From contig CAIQQR010000130.1 of assembly GCA_903874055.1 (NCBI GenBank), positions 1 through 64,000 of the forward strand: DNA of 64,000 nucleotides, read 5' to 3'. Within the stretch, counting starts at the first letter, position 1; every line of letters starts with the position of its first letter. A program made the translations under genes and the position numbers. Below the pieces are notes generated by a model. That model saw only the letters and a program-made list of their open reading frames with translations. It was not told where the DNA came from and made no database searches. Source of the DNA: an uncultured Bacteroidota bacterium. Lineage in GTDB: Bacteria > Bacteroidota > Bacteroidia > Chitinophagales > Chitinophagaceae. Positions 1-8,910 of this stretch are shown here, piece after piece.

Positions 1-13
1 AAATTATATAATG

Positions 14-21
14 TAACTTTG
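14..21 (+). promoter_or_regulatory. -7 promoter element for ArsR/rhodanese pair
   Basis: TAACTTTG matches the Bacteroidota -7 consensus TAnnTTTG. It lies 45 bp before the ATG at 67, so transcription would start near 28. The -33 region falls mostly outside the window. Confidence 0.45.
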
Positions 22-66
22 TAATAAGATTTTTTTTCATAACCCCCCAATAATTCAATTATTGTC

Positions 67-402
67 ATGAACCAATCATTACCACAATTACAACTTTCAA
101 ATGGTAAAGCGCCAGTGAAAGTAGATTTATTGCACAGTAAGAAAGCTGCAATGATCTTAAGAGCATTAAACCACAAATTGCGTCAGCAAATTGTAAAGCT
201 TATAGACGAGCAACAAAAAATGACTGTTACAAATATCTACGTAAAGTTAAGATTAGAGCAATCTGTTGCTTCTCAGCATTTGGCTATTTTAAGAAGAGCA
301 GGTATTGTAGTTACCACAAGAGAAGGAAAATACATTTATTACACAGTTGATTATGATCGTTTAGAACAAGTAAATCAATTTGTTGAACAATTAGTTGGAT
401 AA
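67..402 (+). CDS. ArsR-family winged-helix regulator
   Basis: A 111-residue protein with the ArsR/SmtB plan: helices around residues 28-50 (LRALNHKLRQQIVKLI), a recognition helix at about 65-76 (QSVASQHLAILRRAG) and a beta wing at about 80-93 (VTTREGKYIYYTVD). It should bind DNA as a dimer. It contains no cysteine, so the thiol metal site of classical ArsR/CadC proteins is absent; the inducer cannot be told. The stop is 2 bp before the next ATG, so it forms a two-gene unit with the rhodanese-like gene. Family is clear; target unknown. Confidence 0.88.
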   Translation: MNQSLPQLQLSNGKAPVKVDLLHSKKAAMILRALNHKLRQQIVKLIDEQQKMTVTNIYVKLRLEQSVASQHLAILRRAGIVVTTREGKYIYYTVDYDRLEQVNQFVEQLVG

Positions 403-404
403 GA

Positions 405-1094
405 ATGTCATTGACCCTTGATGAATTCAAGCATTTGCTTGAGGACCCCAATACTATCATAATAGATACAAGATCGAAAGATCAATGGATAAATAGTCAT
501 ATCCCTAACTCACTACATATCCCCCCCGCTGCAGTAAAATATGCTGTGGCGATGGGGGCGATTGAAAAAACATCCCCATTATTATTAGTTTTAGACCTTT
601 TATTGGAAAAAGAAACATTAGCGTATTTTTCAGAAGCAGGTTTCAATTCTATTTTAGGGCATTTGCAAGGTGGATTTGAAACCTGGCAAGCAAGTGGACT
701 AAGACATGATATGTTGATTGATGTGGAAGTAGATGAACTTGCGATGGATATTCCATTTGATGAATTTTTAATGCCTTTAGATATTAGAGAAGAGGAAGCT
801 TATAATAAATCGCATATCAAGAATTCGATTTCATTGCCTTTAGCTGAATTCATGGATCCAGGCAGTATGTCAGAATTGGATGAGCACTTTAATATTTACA
901 TTATAAGTGAAGATGGTACAACAAATACCCTTGCAGCAAGCATATTAAAAAAACAAGGCATTCATAATATTAGAATCGTAAATGATGGATGGGTTGCTGT
1001 ACAGGCTTTAAAAGATAAATTTAATTTTGAGACCATCAAAAAGCCAACGATCACAAAAACAGATAGTACCAAAACTAGCTTCCTAGAAGATTAA
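405..1094 (+). CDS. Tandem rhodanese-like protein, no catalytic Cys
   Basis: A 229-residue cytoplasmic protein made of two rhodanese folds, about residues 1-100 and 108-205. Each keeps the early 'D-x-R' motif (IIDTR; LDIRE) and the 'SHIPNS/SHIKNS' stretch. At the active-site loop the first domain reads LVLDLL and the second IIISEDG-like (IYIISEDGTT), where active enzymes have C-x-x-G. There is not a single cysteine in the protein, so sulfur transfer by persulfide is impossible. A binding or sensing partner of the upstream ArsR protein is a reasonable inference from the 2-bp spacing. The C-terminus is a short Thr/Lys-rich tail. Confidence 0.8.
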   Translation: MSLTLDEFKHLLEDPNTIIIDTRSKDQWINSHIPNSLHIPPAAVKYAVAMGAIEKTSPLLLVLDLLLEKETLAYFSEAGFNSILGHLQGGFETWQASGLRHDMLIDVEVDELAMDIPFDEFLMPLDIREEEAYNKSHIKNSISLPLAEFMDPGSMSELDEHFNIYIISEDGTTNTLAASILKKQGIHNIRIVNDGWVAVQALKDKFNFETIKKPTITKTDSTKTSFLED

Positions 1095-1095
1095 A

Positions 1096-1983
1096 CTATT
1101 TTACTAATAGTTTTTCATGTAACGCAGCATCATAATTATATTTCCATCTGCGATGACTCCACAAATAATTAGATGGATTCATCTTAATTTTTTTCTCTAA
1201 TAATTTTACATATTGTAAAGTAAGCTGCCCCTCATCAAATTGATTCGGAACCGTGGTCATGATTTCGTATTCAGAGTGATAATACCCTCTTTTAGTTCGA
1301 TGGAAATGAACAAACACCTGAGCCGTATTATTTAATTTAGCCCCTTTCTCAGGCCCTTTTACAAAAGGTGTGGGTTTGCCAAAAAAATCAACCCAATAGG
1401 ACTGTAATGGATTTCCAGGATTTTGATCCGCCGCTAATGCAAGCCCATATTGACCTTGCGCTACATATTTTGAAAATTGATTTCTAAAACTTGTGGCAGG
1501 AATTAGCACCGAACCATACCTTGCTCTTAAATCATAAATCAGTTTATTAAACCCTTTATTACTCAAGGGCATGTACACTGCTAAAAAGGGGCACTTGCCA
1601 TATTTTGCAACTCCCCAATTGGCAAATTCCCAATTAAAAAAATGCCCCGCCATATATTGAATGTTTTGACCGGACTGATACAATTCGTCCAACACTTCGA
1701 TATTAGATGTAAATCTTTTTTCAAAAGTTTTATCAGATATAGATAATATTTTAATAGTCTCAATAAAGGAATCTGTAAACTGTTGATAGAATTGTTTAGC
1801 AATAACTTTTCTTTCCTTTATGGATTTTTCCGGAAATGCAATTGACAAATTATAATCAACTACTGCTACCCTATATTTTATAACACTTCTTAAAATAAAA
1901 GCAATGCCATCACTAATAAAATATAATACACGCCAAGGCAGTAAAGAGATTAAGTAAAAAAAACTGTAAAAAACAAAATACAT
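1096..1983 (-). CDS. Lipid A-type (HtrB/LpxL) acyltransferase
   Basis: A 295-residue lysophospholipid/lipid A acyltransferase homologue. An N-terminal membrane helix (residues about 3-33) anchors it in the inner membrane. The catalytic H-x4-E appears as GHFFNWE with His114 and Glu119; a later RYGSVLIPA segment and the 'AADQNPGNP' stretch fit the LpxL/LpxM acceptor-binding blocks. Expected role: transfer of a secondary acyl chain to lipid A, or in Bacteroidota possibly to an aminolipid. It starts 9 bp after the ispG stop, so the two are probably co-transcribed. It ends 1 bp from the convergent rhodanese gene, with no terminator visible between. Confidence 0.85.
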   Translation of the reverse strand: MYFVFYSFFYLISLLPWRVLYFISDGIAFILRSVIKYRVAVVDYNLSIAFPEKSIKERKVIAKQFYQQFTDSFIETIKILSISDKTFEKRFTSNIEVLDELYQSGQNIQYMAGHFFNWEFANWGVAKYGKCPFLAVYMPLSNKGFNKLIYDLRARYGSVLIPATSFRNQFSKYVAQGQYGLALAADQNPGNPLQSYWVDFFGKPTPFVKGPEKGAKLNNTAQVFVHFHRTKRGYYHSEYEIMTTVPNQFDEGQLTLQYVKLLEKKIKMNPSNYLWSHRRWKYNYDAALHEKLLVK

Positions 1984-1992
1984 ATAAAGCTA

Positions 1993-4011
1993 TTAGTGTT
2001 GCAATGGATCAATCCATGCATCATTTTCTTTTAATAATTGGATTAATTCATCTACCGCTACTTCGCTATCTATATTTCGCTTCATTACTTCCTTACCTTT
2101 ATACAAAGTAATTTTCCCTACTCCACTTCCAACATAACCAAAATCAGCATCTGCCATTTCACCAGGACCATTTACAATACAACCCATAATGGCTATTTTT
2201 AATCCTTTCAAATGATTAGTGACTTTTCTAATTTTAGCAGTGGTCTCTTGCAATTCAAATAAAGTACGACCACAGCTTGGACAAGAGATATATTCCGTTT
2301 TGGAAATTCTTGTTCTTGTTGCTTGTAAAATACCAAAGCTAGTAGCATTCAAAAATTGTTCAATGGAGGTATTGCTTATGTAATTTCTACCAGATAAGTT
2401 CGCCATTTTGCCAGCAGACGCGTTGTACACTGCTTCCGTTACACCTAAACAAATTCCATCACCCATTCCATCTAATAATAAAGCACCCGTTTCAGTTGAA
2501 AAATGTATTAAATGTTCATCTGTTGTATTATGATTACTATCCGTAATTAATATAACAGGATTTTCAATTCCCAATTCCATGAATTTCACAAACATGCGTC
2601 TAACCGCTGGCATTGCATGTTGTAAAGTACTACTTAAACAAAAAACAACGGTTGGGTCTTTTGCGATTTTTAATAATTGTTCGTCACTTGTATTATTTGC
2701 AGTACTATAGCAATCAACCATTACAAATTGAATAGCATTTGATTTTTCAGTAGCGGCTAAAAATGAGTCAGTATCAAATAAAGGATAATGATTTGTCGCA
2801 TTAGATTGATTACTCCAATGCTGCTGCGGTATAATCACACTAAGGGTTCCAGGCAAATCAAAATTAATTGTATTGTTTCCTACAAATACATAATCTGCAG
2901 CGGCATCACTAATAGTCCATTTATCAGTAACGCTATTATAAGTATAGCCAATAGCAATTAAACTTTCTCTCGAAATGGTATCCAAATGACTTAAATCGGC
3001 AATAACTACAGGGACATGACTGCCTCCAATATTTTTAATTTCAAAACTTTTTCTTCTTTTATATTCAAACGGATTATAGGGAAGTTTATCAATTGGTAAA
3101 ATAGTTGAGCTACTTAAATTCGTAGCTTGCCCGTTGTATCTTTTTACAATATCCCTACAAACAGGTATTTCTAATTCAGGATCTTCGGTTAAACTTACTC
3201 TTATGGTATCGCCAATACCATCTTCTAATAATGTACCAATGCCAATGGCACTCTTAATTCTTCCGTCTTCCCCATCACCTGCTTCCGTTACGCCTAAATG
3301 CAAAGGATAACATTCTCCAAACTCATTATGCATTTGTTGCAATAATAATCGGTAGGCATGCACCATAACCTGAGGATTACTGGACTTCATACTTAATATT
3401 ATTTGATGATAATCCAAGCTACGTGCAATTCTTAAAAACTCCATCGCGCTTTCCACCATCCCATTGGCAGTATCACCATACCTACTCATGATTCTATCAC
3501 TTAAAGAACCATGATTGGTTCCAATTCGCATGGCAGTACCATGTTCCTTGCATATTAAAACCAATGGAGTAAATCTTTCCCTAATTCGCTCAATCTCTTC
3601 AACATACTCCGCATCGGAATATTCAATTTGTTCAAATTTTTTCTTATCAACATAATTGCCTGGGTTCACTCTAACTTTTTCTACAATGGTTGCAGCAATT
3701 TCTGCTGCATTAGGTGTAAAGTGAATATCTGCAACAAGCGGCGTATGGTAGCCCTTGGCGCTTAAAGCTGCTTTAATATTTGCTAAATTATCTGCCTCTT
3801 TTTTACTTGGTGCTGTAATTCTTACCAACTCAGCACCTGCTTCAATACATTTGATAACCTGTGCTACTGTTGCATCCGTGTCCATGGTATCAGTCGTGGT
3901 CATAGTTTGCACACGAACTGGATTGCCGCCACCAATAGTTAGGTTGCCTATTTTTACAGTTCTTGTAATAAAGCGCTGATAAGAAGTTAAAGAGTTACAG
4001 TAATACTGCAT
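1993..4011 (-). CDS. ispG: IspG, 4-hydroxy-3-methylbutenyl diphosphate synthase (long form)
   Basis: A 672-residue GcpE/IspG that converts MEcPP to HMBPP in the non-mevalonate isoprenoid pathway, using a 4Fe-4S cluster. The N-terminal TIM barrel holds VNPGNYVDKKKFE and GTNHGSLSDR; the C-terminal reductase-like domain supplies the cluster cysteines, two in SCPSCGR and one in GCIVNGPGE. The extra domain of about 250 residues between them is the insertion known from plants, chlamydiae and Bacteroidota, so the length is normal for this lineage. Start is the ATG at 4011; it is probably the first gene of a unit with the downstream acyltransferase. Confidence 0.97.
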   Translation of the reverse strand: MQYYCNSLTSYQRFITRTVKIGNLTIGGGNPVRVQTMTTTDTMDTDATVAQVIKCIEAGAELVRITAPSKKEADNLANIKAALSAKGYHTPLVADIHFTPNAAEIAATIVEKVRVNPGNYVDKKKFEQIEYSDAEYVEEIERIRERFTPLVLICKEHGTAMRIGTNHGSLSDRIMSRYGDTANGMVESAMEFLRIARSLDYHQIILSMKSSNPQVMVHAYRLLLQQMHNEFGECYPLHLGVTEAGDGEDGRIKSAIGIGTLLEDGIGDTIRVSLTEDPELEIPVCRDIVKRYNGQATNLSSSTILPIDKLPYNPFEYKRRKSFEIKNIGGSHVPVVIADLSHLDTISRESLIAIGYTYNSVTDKWTISDAAADYVFVGNNTINFDLPGTLSVIIPQQHWSNQSNATNHYPLFDTDSFLAATEKSNAIQFVMVDCYSTANNTSDEQLLKIAKDPTVVFCLSSTLQHAMPAVRRMFVKFMELGIENPVILITDSNHNTTDEHLIHFSTETGALLLDGMGDGICLGVTEAVYNASAGKMANLSGRNYISNTSIEQFLNATSFGILQATRTRISKTEYISCPSCGRTLFELQETTAKIRKVTNHLKGLKIAIMGCIVNGPGEMADADFGYVGSGVGKITLYKGKEVMKRNIDSEVAVDELIQLLKENDAWIDPLQH

Positions 4012-4046
4012 AATTGATACTATAATTTAGCAAATAAATTTATTAA

Positions 4047-4793
4047 TTATCTAAGTCCTTTTAAAAAACCTTGTTGAGTTAAAATTGATTTTAAAACTGC
4101 CAATGTTTTAGCCTCATTATTTTTTGTTTGTAGATTTTGATCAACTACATACATCACAAAAAAATAAGGATGCTTATTTTCTTCAACATAGCCAATGACC
4201 CAATTAGCAGTACTTGTATTTCCAGATGATCCGTAAACATAGCTTAACTTATAGCTTGAATTGTTTTCTTTTAAAATCATTTGTTTATAAATATCCTGAG
4301 AGCGTTTTTGAAATGGCAATTGATTAAAATATAATTTTTTAATCAATCCTAATTGTTCATCTGGCGTAATACGTAATGAACTATCTCTCCAAAAACTATT
4401 TAAATTCTTGCTGATAATTCCTTTGCCATAATGTATTGAATCAAGCACTTTCAATAAATCTGCTCTACCTATTTTTTCAATAATGCCTTGATAATAAGCC
4501 ACTGAATCATTACCTATCCAGCTAGTAGCGGTATGATTGATATAACCTCTATCTATTGCAATTAAACTAGGGACCGTAAAAAAAGTATTAAATGGTGTAA
4601 ATGCAGAATCCTTATACATAGATAAATTCGTAATTGTAAACTCGGCAGACCCATTTTCCATTAGTGCAAAAGTGCCCTTCATTTTAGCACTATCCAATAT
4701 TTTCACAATGTTCGCATCCGACTTTACATTGTTTGGAGAACATGCAATTGTCAAAATGCCGATAAAAAAGAAAAAACCAATGTACTGTTTCAT
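4047..4793 (-). CDS. Class D beta-lactamase-fold lipoprotein, catalytically dead
   Basis: About 248 residues starting with a lipoprotein signal (MKQYIG..GILTIAC|S), so anchored in a membrane facing the periplasm. The body aligns by eye with OXA/BlaR sensor domains: VPSLIAIDRG after the serine motif, YYQ..IEKIG, FWRDSSLRITPDEQ, NQLPF, and NWVIGYVE near the end. The catalytic motifs are changed: S-T-F-K reads N-T-F-F, the S-x-V serine appears replaced by Asp, YGN reads YGK, and K-T-G reads S-S-G. It should neither hydrolyse nor be acylated by beta-lactams. I prefer the ATG at 4793 over the upstream in-frame one at 4832, because that one overlaps the FKBP terminator and precedes the signal peptide. 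Confidence 0.75.
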   Translation of the reverse strand: MKQYIGFFFFIGILTIACSPNNVKSDANIVKILDSAKMKGTFALMENGSAEFTITNLSMYKDSAFTPFNTFFTVPSLIAIDRGYINHTATSWIGNDSVAYYQGIIEKIGRADLLKVLDSIHYGKGIISKNLNSFWRDSSLRITPDEQLGLIKKLYFNQLPFQKRSQDIYKQMILKENNSSYKLSYVYGSSGNTSTANWVIGYVEENKHPYFFVMYVVDQNLQTKNNEAKTLAVLKSILTQQGFLKGLR

Positions 4794-4834
4794 ATATTCA
4801 ATTTCGTCCTCAAAATTACCACTTAATACCAATA

Positions 4835-4857
4835 AAAAACCCCCAATTAAGGGGGTC
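4835..4857 (-). terminator. Rho-independent terminator after FKBP gene
   Basis: CCCCC (4840-4844) pairs with GGGGG (4851-4855) around a 6-nt AATTAA loop, flanked by A/T. Read on the minus strand the stem is followed by a T run. It lies about 20 bp past the FKBP stop. Confidence 0.8.
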
Positions 4858-4877
4858 TTTTAATTATTTTAAGGCTA

Positions 4878-5618
4878 TTATTCGATGCCTAATAATTCAA
4901 CATCAAAAATCAAAGTTGTACCTGGTCCAATTACTGGGCCTGCAGAACGCTCACCATACGCTAATTCGCTAGGGATGAACAATCTCCATTTAGCACCCAC
5001 TGTCATTAATTGAACAGCATCCTGCCATCCTTTTATTACTCCGTTTAATGGAAAACTAATTGGCTCTCCTCTTTGTACTGAACTATCAAATACAGTACCA
5101 TCAATTAAAGTACCATGGTAATGACACTTAACTTTACTTTTTAAAGTTGGGTGCTCTGTGCCTGTCCCAGCAGTTAATACTAAGTATTGCATGCCGTTTG
5201 TCATTTTAACAACACCTTCTTTTTTTGCATTTGCTTCTAAGAACGCTTTTCCAGCAGCTCTGTTGATTGCGATTTTTTCTTGACTCATTTTATCTTGGTA
5301 GTTTTTAATACAAACATCTAATAAGCTATCAGGGATTTCTGTTTTAGCAATTGTCCCTGCGGCCATTCCTTTTTTAAACAATTCAAAGTTTACGTCTTGT
5401 AAACCTTGGCCTTTTAAACTTTGAGCGATTCTATAACCCAATGCATACGATGCACTGTCTTTTGTTGTTTTTAAAGCTTGAGCAGATATTGATGATAACG
5501 CAGGCTTAGTAGTAGGTGCCCCTTTTGCAGCTGGTGCTTTTGGAGCAGTAGTTGGCTTTGTTTGCGCTACAGCAATTATACTAGCAAACAATCCAATAAA
5601 TAATAATCCTTTTTTCAT
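4878..5618 (-). CDS. FKBP-type peptidyl-prolyl isomerase, exported
   Basis: A 246-residue FkpA/Mip-like protein. Residues 1-19 form a signal peptide ending AVAQ, followed by a low-complexity Ala/Pro/Lys/Thr linker (about 20-45). A dimerising FKBP_N helical region follows (SASYALGYRIAQSLKGQG...), then the isomerase domain from about 150 with VKCHYHGTLIDGTVFDSS, GVIKGWQDAVQLM, and YGERSAGPVIGPGTTLIFDVELLGI. It should help fold proteins in the periplasm. It lies 50 bp after argH on the same strand but has its own -7 element and terminator, so it is probably transcribed separately. Confidence 0.93.
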   Translation of the reverse strand: MKKGLLFIGLFASIIAVAQTKPTTAPKAPAAKGAPTTKPALSSISAQALKTTKDSASYALGYRIAQSLKGQGLQDVNFELFKKGMAAGTIAKTEIPDSLLDVCIKNYQDKMSQEKIAINRAAGKAFLEANAKKEGVVKMTNGMQYLVLTAGTGTEHPTLKSKVKCHYHGTLIDGTVFDSSVQRGEPISFPLNGVIKGWQDAVQLMTVGAKWRLFIPSELAYGERSAGPVIGPGTTLIFDVELLGIE

Positions 5619-5657
5619 ACTTCTTTTTTTAATGGCTAACTTTTAAATTAAAGTGTT

Positions 5658-5665
5658 CAAAAATA
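5658..5665 (-). promoter_or_regulatory. -7 promoter element for FKBP gene
   Basis: On the minus strand this reads TATTTTTG, a match to TAnnTTTG, 39 bp before the FKBP ATG. A TTG lies 23 bp upstream (5689-5691) inside the end of argH. Confidence 0.45.
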
Positions 5666-5668
5666 CAA

Positions 5669-7006
5669 TTAGCCATTCAATAATTGGTCAATTTTTTGCT
5701 CAACTTTATCAAATTCTAAACTATTTAACAGTTTTTGCATAGCATTGGCAATTTCAGCTGTGCAAAGATTCCCAATACTGCCCTCATGGCTATGTTCCAC
5801 CTTTGTTGAATAGGTATAGGTCCCGTCTTCAATGGACAATCCCACTTTTTTATAAGCATCTCTAAACGGTATGCCTGCATTTACTAATTTATTTACCTCT
5901 TCCACACTAAATAAATATTGGTATTTAGGATCTTCCAATAAATCCTGCTTTACCTCCATATTTTGAATCATCAATGAAGCCATCTCCATACAATTTTTCA
6001 ATTGTTGAAATGCAGGAAATAAATGTTCTTTTAATAATTGCAAATCGCGATGATACCCCGATGGCAGATTAGTGGTCATCATCATAATCTCATTAGGCAA
6101 TGCTTTAATACGATTGCAATAAGATCTTATCAATTCAAATACATCTGGATTCTTTTTATGCGGCATAATGCTTGAACCCGTCGTTAATTCCTCAGGGAAT
6201 TTGATGAACCCAAAGTTTTGATTCATAAATAAACAAGCATCCATACTAAATCTAGATAAGGTATCTGCAAAATTTGCCAATGCCATCGCTGTTATTCTTT
6301 CCGCTTTACCACGGCCCATTTGTGCATACACCACATTATAATTTAAGGTCTCAAAACCTAATAATTCCGTTGTTCTGGTTCTATTAATTGGAAAAGAAGA
6401 ACCATAGCCTGCCGCCGATCCTAAAGGATTTTTATTCACAACATGATAAGCAGCCTGCAACACGGTCATATCATCTACTAAACTTTCTGCATAAGCACCC
6501 AACCACAAACCAAAAGAAGAGGGCATGGCCAATTGCAAATGCGTATAGCCTGGTAATAAATCATTTTTATGTTGCTCGCTTTTTGTTTGTAATAAAGTAA
6601 ATAAAGATTGAACTGATTTCGCAATGGACATTAACTCGGCACGTAAAAATAATTTTAAGTCAACTAAAACTTGATCATTTCTACTTCTTGCACTATGAAT
6701 TTTTTTACCAATATCACCTAACTTTTCAGTCAACAACATTTCTACTTGAGAATGAATGTCCTCAACACCTTCCCCTAATTTAAAATTACCTGATTGCACT
6801 AATTCATAAATTTCCACTAATGCTTTTTTTAACTGAACCTGCTCATCTTTTGTTAATAAACCAACTTCTGATAACATGGTGGTATGGGCAATAGATCCTA
6901 ATACATCATAAGCAGCCAAGTACAAATCCATTTCCTGGTCATTGCCAATCGTAAACTGCTCCACCGAACTAGCTACCTGATTATTTTTTTGCCAAAGCTT
7001 ACTCAT
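5669..7006 (-). CDS. argH: Argininosuccinate lyase
   Basis: A 445-residue fumarase/aspartase-superfamily lyase splitting argininosuccinate into arginine and fumarate. The signature GSSIMPHKKNP is intact, and the conserved blocks SARSRNDQV and GYTHLQLAMP are present. It is the last gene of the arginine operon: its ATG overlaps the stop of the deacylase gene by 4 nt (ATGA), a sign of translational coupling. The length is close to the usual 450-460. Confidence 0.97.
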   Translation of the reverse strand: MSKLWQKNNQVASSVEQFTIGNDQEMDLYLAAYDVLGSIAHTTMLSEVGLLTKDEQVQLKKALVEIYELVQSGNFKLGEGVEDIHSQVEMLLTEKLGDIGKKIHSARSRNDQVLVDLKLFLRAELMSIAKSVQSLFTLLQTKSEQHKNDLLPGYTHLQLAMPSSFGLWLGAYAESLVDDMTVLQAAYHVVNKNPLGSAAGYGSSFPINRTRTTELLGFETLNYNVVYAQMGRGKAERITAMALANFADTLSRFSMDACLFMNQNFGFIKFPEELTTGSSIMPHKKNPDVFELIRSYCNRIKALPNEIMMMTTNLPSGYHRDLQLLKEHLFPAFQQLKNCMEMASLMIQNMEVKQDLLEDPKYQYLFSVEEVNKLVNAGIPFRDAYKKVGLSIEDGTYTYSTKVEHSHEGSIGNLCTAEIANAMQKLLNSLEFDKVEQKIDQLLNG

Positions 7007-8106
7007 AATAAAATCATTTTATCAATTAGTTGTATGTAGGTATGGATTCCTTCTTCAATTTCTTTTACAAAAATAAATTCATCTGCAGTATGACTTCGTG
7101 CAGAATCTCCAGGCCCCATTTTTAAGGTTGGAAACGGCATTAATGCTTTATCAGATGTAGTCACAGAACCATAATATCCTTTACCCAATGCGATTCCCGC
7201 TTGAATCAATTTATGATCAATTGCAATACCAGTTGAACGCATTCTTAAAGATCTTGGTGTAACTGTTGCTTGTACATGTTTCCCAATGGTCTCTAAAATT
7301 TCTTCAAATGAATATAATTCATTTACACGCACATCTACGACTATTTTACAAGTAGAGGGCACCACATTGTGTTGTTTGTTTTCGGTTTCAATTACGGTCA
7401 CACTCATTTTAACCTTGCCCAATAAATTGGAAATTTTTTCAAACTCAAAGCTTTTGAACCATTCAATATCTGGTAATATTTTATACAATGCACTCTCTCC
7501 CTCCTCCCTAGCTGCATGACCTGCTTTGCCTACAGCTACAACATCTAAAACCAATAAGCCTCTTTCTGCAATTGCCATTTCTAATAATGTAGGCTCGCCT
7601 ACAATTCCAAAATCTATTTTTGGTAATAAAGGAAGCGCCAACTCAATGCCATCATGACCTGATATTTCCTCTTCGGCAGAGGCAACTAGGATAATATTAA
7701 AAGGCAAATTTACTTGGTCATAATAATATAAAAAAGTAGCAATTAAACTTACCAAACATCCACCTGCATCATTACTTCCTAAACCATATAGCCTGCCATC
7801 TTTTTCAATTGGTGTAAAAGGATCCAAAGTAAAACCTTTATTTGGCTTTACAGTATCGTGATGAGAATTCAATAATAGTGTTGGCTTGGCAGCATCGTAA
7901 TGTGCATTAATAGCCCAAATATTATTTTTCTTTCTTTCTGTTTTTACTTTTTTCTGATGTAAATAATCTTGAATTAAATCAGCCGTTTTATCTTCTTCCT
8001 TGCTAAATGAAGGTGTAGCAATTAATTTTTCTAATAATTGTTTTGCCTCCTGTTGTAATACAGTGATTTGTGCAATATTTTGTTGTATGTTAATTGTCTG
8101 TGACAT
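7003..8106 (-). CDS. argE: M20 N-acyl-ornithine/citrulline deacylase (ArgE-type)
   Basis: A 367-residue zinc peptidase M20-family protein. Metal ligands and catalytic residues are visible: SHHDTV (His and the neighbouring Asp), GSNDAGG, ASAEEEISG (general base and ligand), GEPT, and a late SHTADEF histidine. In this operon it should remove the N-acyl group; because the carbamoyltransferase acts on acylated ornithine, the substrate is probably N-succinyl- or N-acetylcitrulline rather than acyl-ornithine. It shares one base with the argB stop (TAATG) and overlaps argH by 4 nt. Acyl specificity cannot be read from sequence. Confidence 0.88.
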   Translation of the reverse strand: MSQTINIQQNIAQITVLQQEAKQLLEKLIATPSFSKEEDKTADLIQDYLHQKKVKTERKKNNIWAINAHYDAAKPTLLLNSHHDTVKPNKGFTLDPFTPIEKDGRLYGLGSNDAGGCLVSLIATFLYYYDQVNLPFNIILVASAEEEISGHDGIELALPLLPKIDFGIVGEPTLLEMAIAERGLLVLDVVAVGKAGHAAREEGESALYKILPDIEWFKSFEFEKISNLLGKVKMSVTVIETENKQHNVVPSTCKIVVDVRVNELYSFEEILETIGKHVQATVTPRSLRMRSTGIAIDHKLIQAGIALGKGYYGSVTTSDKALMPFPTLKMGPGDSARSHTADEFIFVKEIEEGIHTYIQLIDKMILL

Positions 8107-8888
8107 TATATTTTGATTGTGGTACCCGCAGTACCATTAATTAATTGATTCAATTTTTCTGCTTTTCCAATGATGACTGATTGCACACCACCTTCTAAAG
8201 CCAAATACGCGTTGTCAATTTTAGGAATCATTCCTTCAAAGATGACTTTTTGATTTTTTAATATACCGTAAGCCGGTCGATCTATCAACGCGATCACTGA
8301 ATCAGAATTATTAACGTCTGATAATACTCCTTCTCTTTCAAATCCATATATCAAATGCACTTCATAGTGCTTAGACATGCTTGTTGCTATACTTTGTGCG
8401 ATGGTATCTGCATTGGTATTTAATAATTGACCCTTACCATCATGGGTAATTGGAGCCACTACTAATTTAATGGAGTTGGATAATAACTGCTTTACCAAAT
8501 TTGTATTCACCATATCTACATCACCTACAAAACCATAATCTATTGAAGTGCCAGTTCTTTTATGTGCTTTAATTAAATTTCCATCTGCTCCTGTTAAACC
8601 CATTGCATTCACACCTAATGATTGTAACTGTGCTACTATATTTTTATTAATAGCGCCTCCATATACCATAGTTACAATTTTCAGAGTTGCTTCATCTGTA
8701 ATTCTACGGCCTTCTACCATTGTTTGCTCTACCCCCATGGATATTGCCAATTGTGTCGCTAATTTTCCACCGCCATGCACTAAAATAGCCTGCCCTTCCA
8801 ATTTGGAAAATGCAGTTAGGCACGCTGTTAACAATGTTGGATTGTCAACAATATTGCCGCCGATTTTAATGATGTATAATTTTTCCAT
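8106..8888 (-). CDS. argB: N-acyl-glutamate kinase
   Basis: About 260 residues of the amino-acid kinase family, phosphorylating N-acylglutamate. The beginning IIKIGGNIVDN and the HGGGKLATQLA glycine loop are characteristic, with NTNADTIAQSIA and a late nucleotide-binding part. I place the start at 8888, directly before EKLYIIKIGG; an in-frame ATG at 8906 would add six residues with no homology. It is 22 bp after argF' and touches argE. As elsewhere in Bacteroidota the true substrate may be N-succinylglutamate. Confidence 0.93.
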   Translation of the reverse strand: MEKLYIIKIGGNIVDNPTLLTACLTAFSKLEGQAILVHGGGKLATQLAISMGVEQTMVEGRRITDEATLKIVTMVYGGAINKNIVAQLQSLGVNAMGLTGADGNLIKAHKRTGTSIDYGFVGDVDMVNTNLVKQLLSNSIKLVVAPITHDGKGQLLNTNADTIAQSIATSMSKHYEVHLIYGFEREGVLSDVNNSDSVIALIDRPAYGILKNQKVIFEGMIPKIDNAYLALEGGVQSVIIGKAEKLNQLINGTAGTTIKI

Positions 8889-8910
8889 GTTATAATTACT
8901 GTTCACTATT

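Noticed and set aside
8548..8895. 115-codon antisense frame inside argB
   Set aside because: Antisense shadow of a conserved gene.
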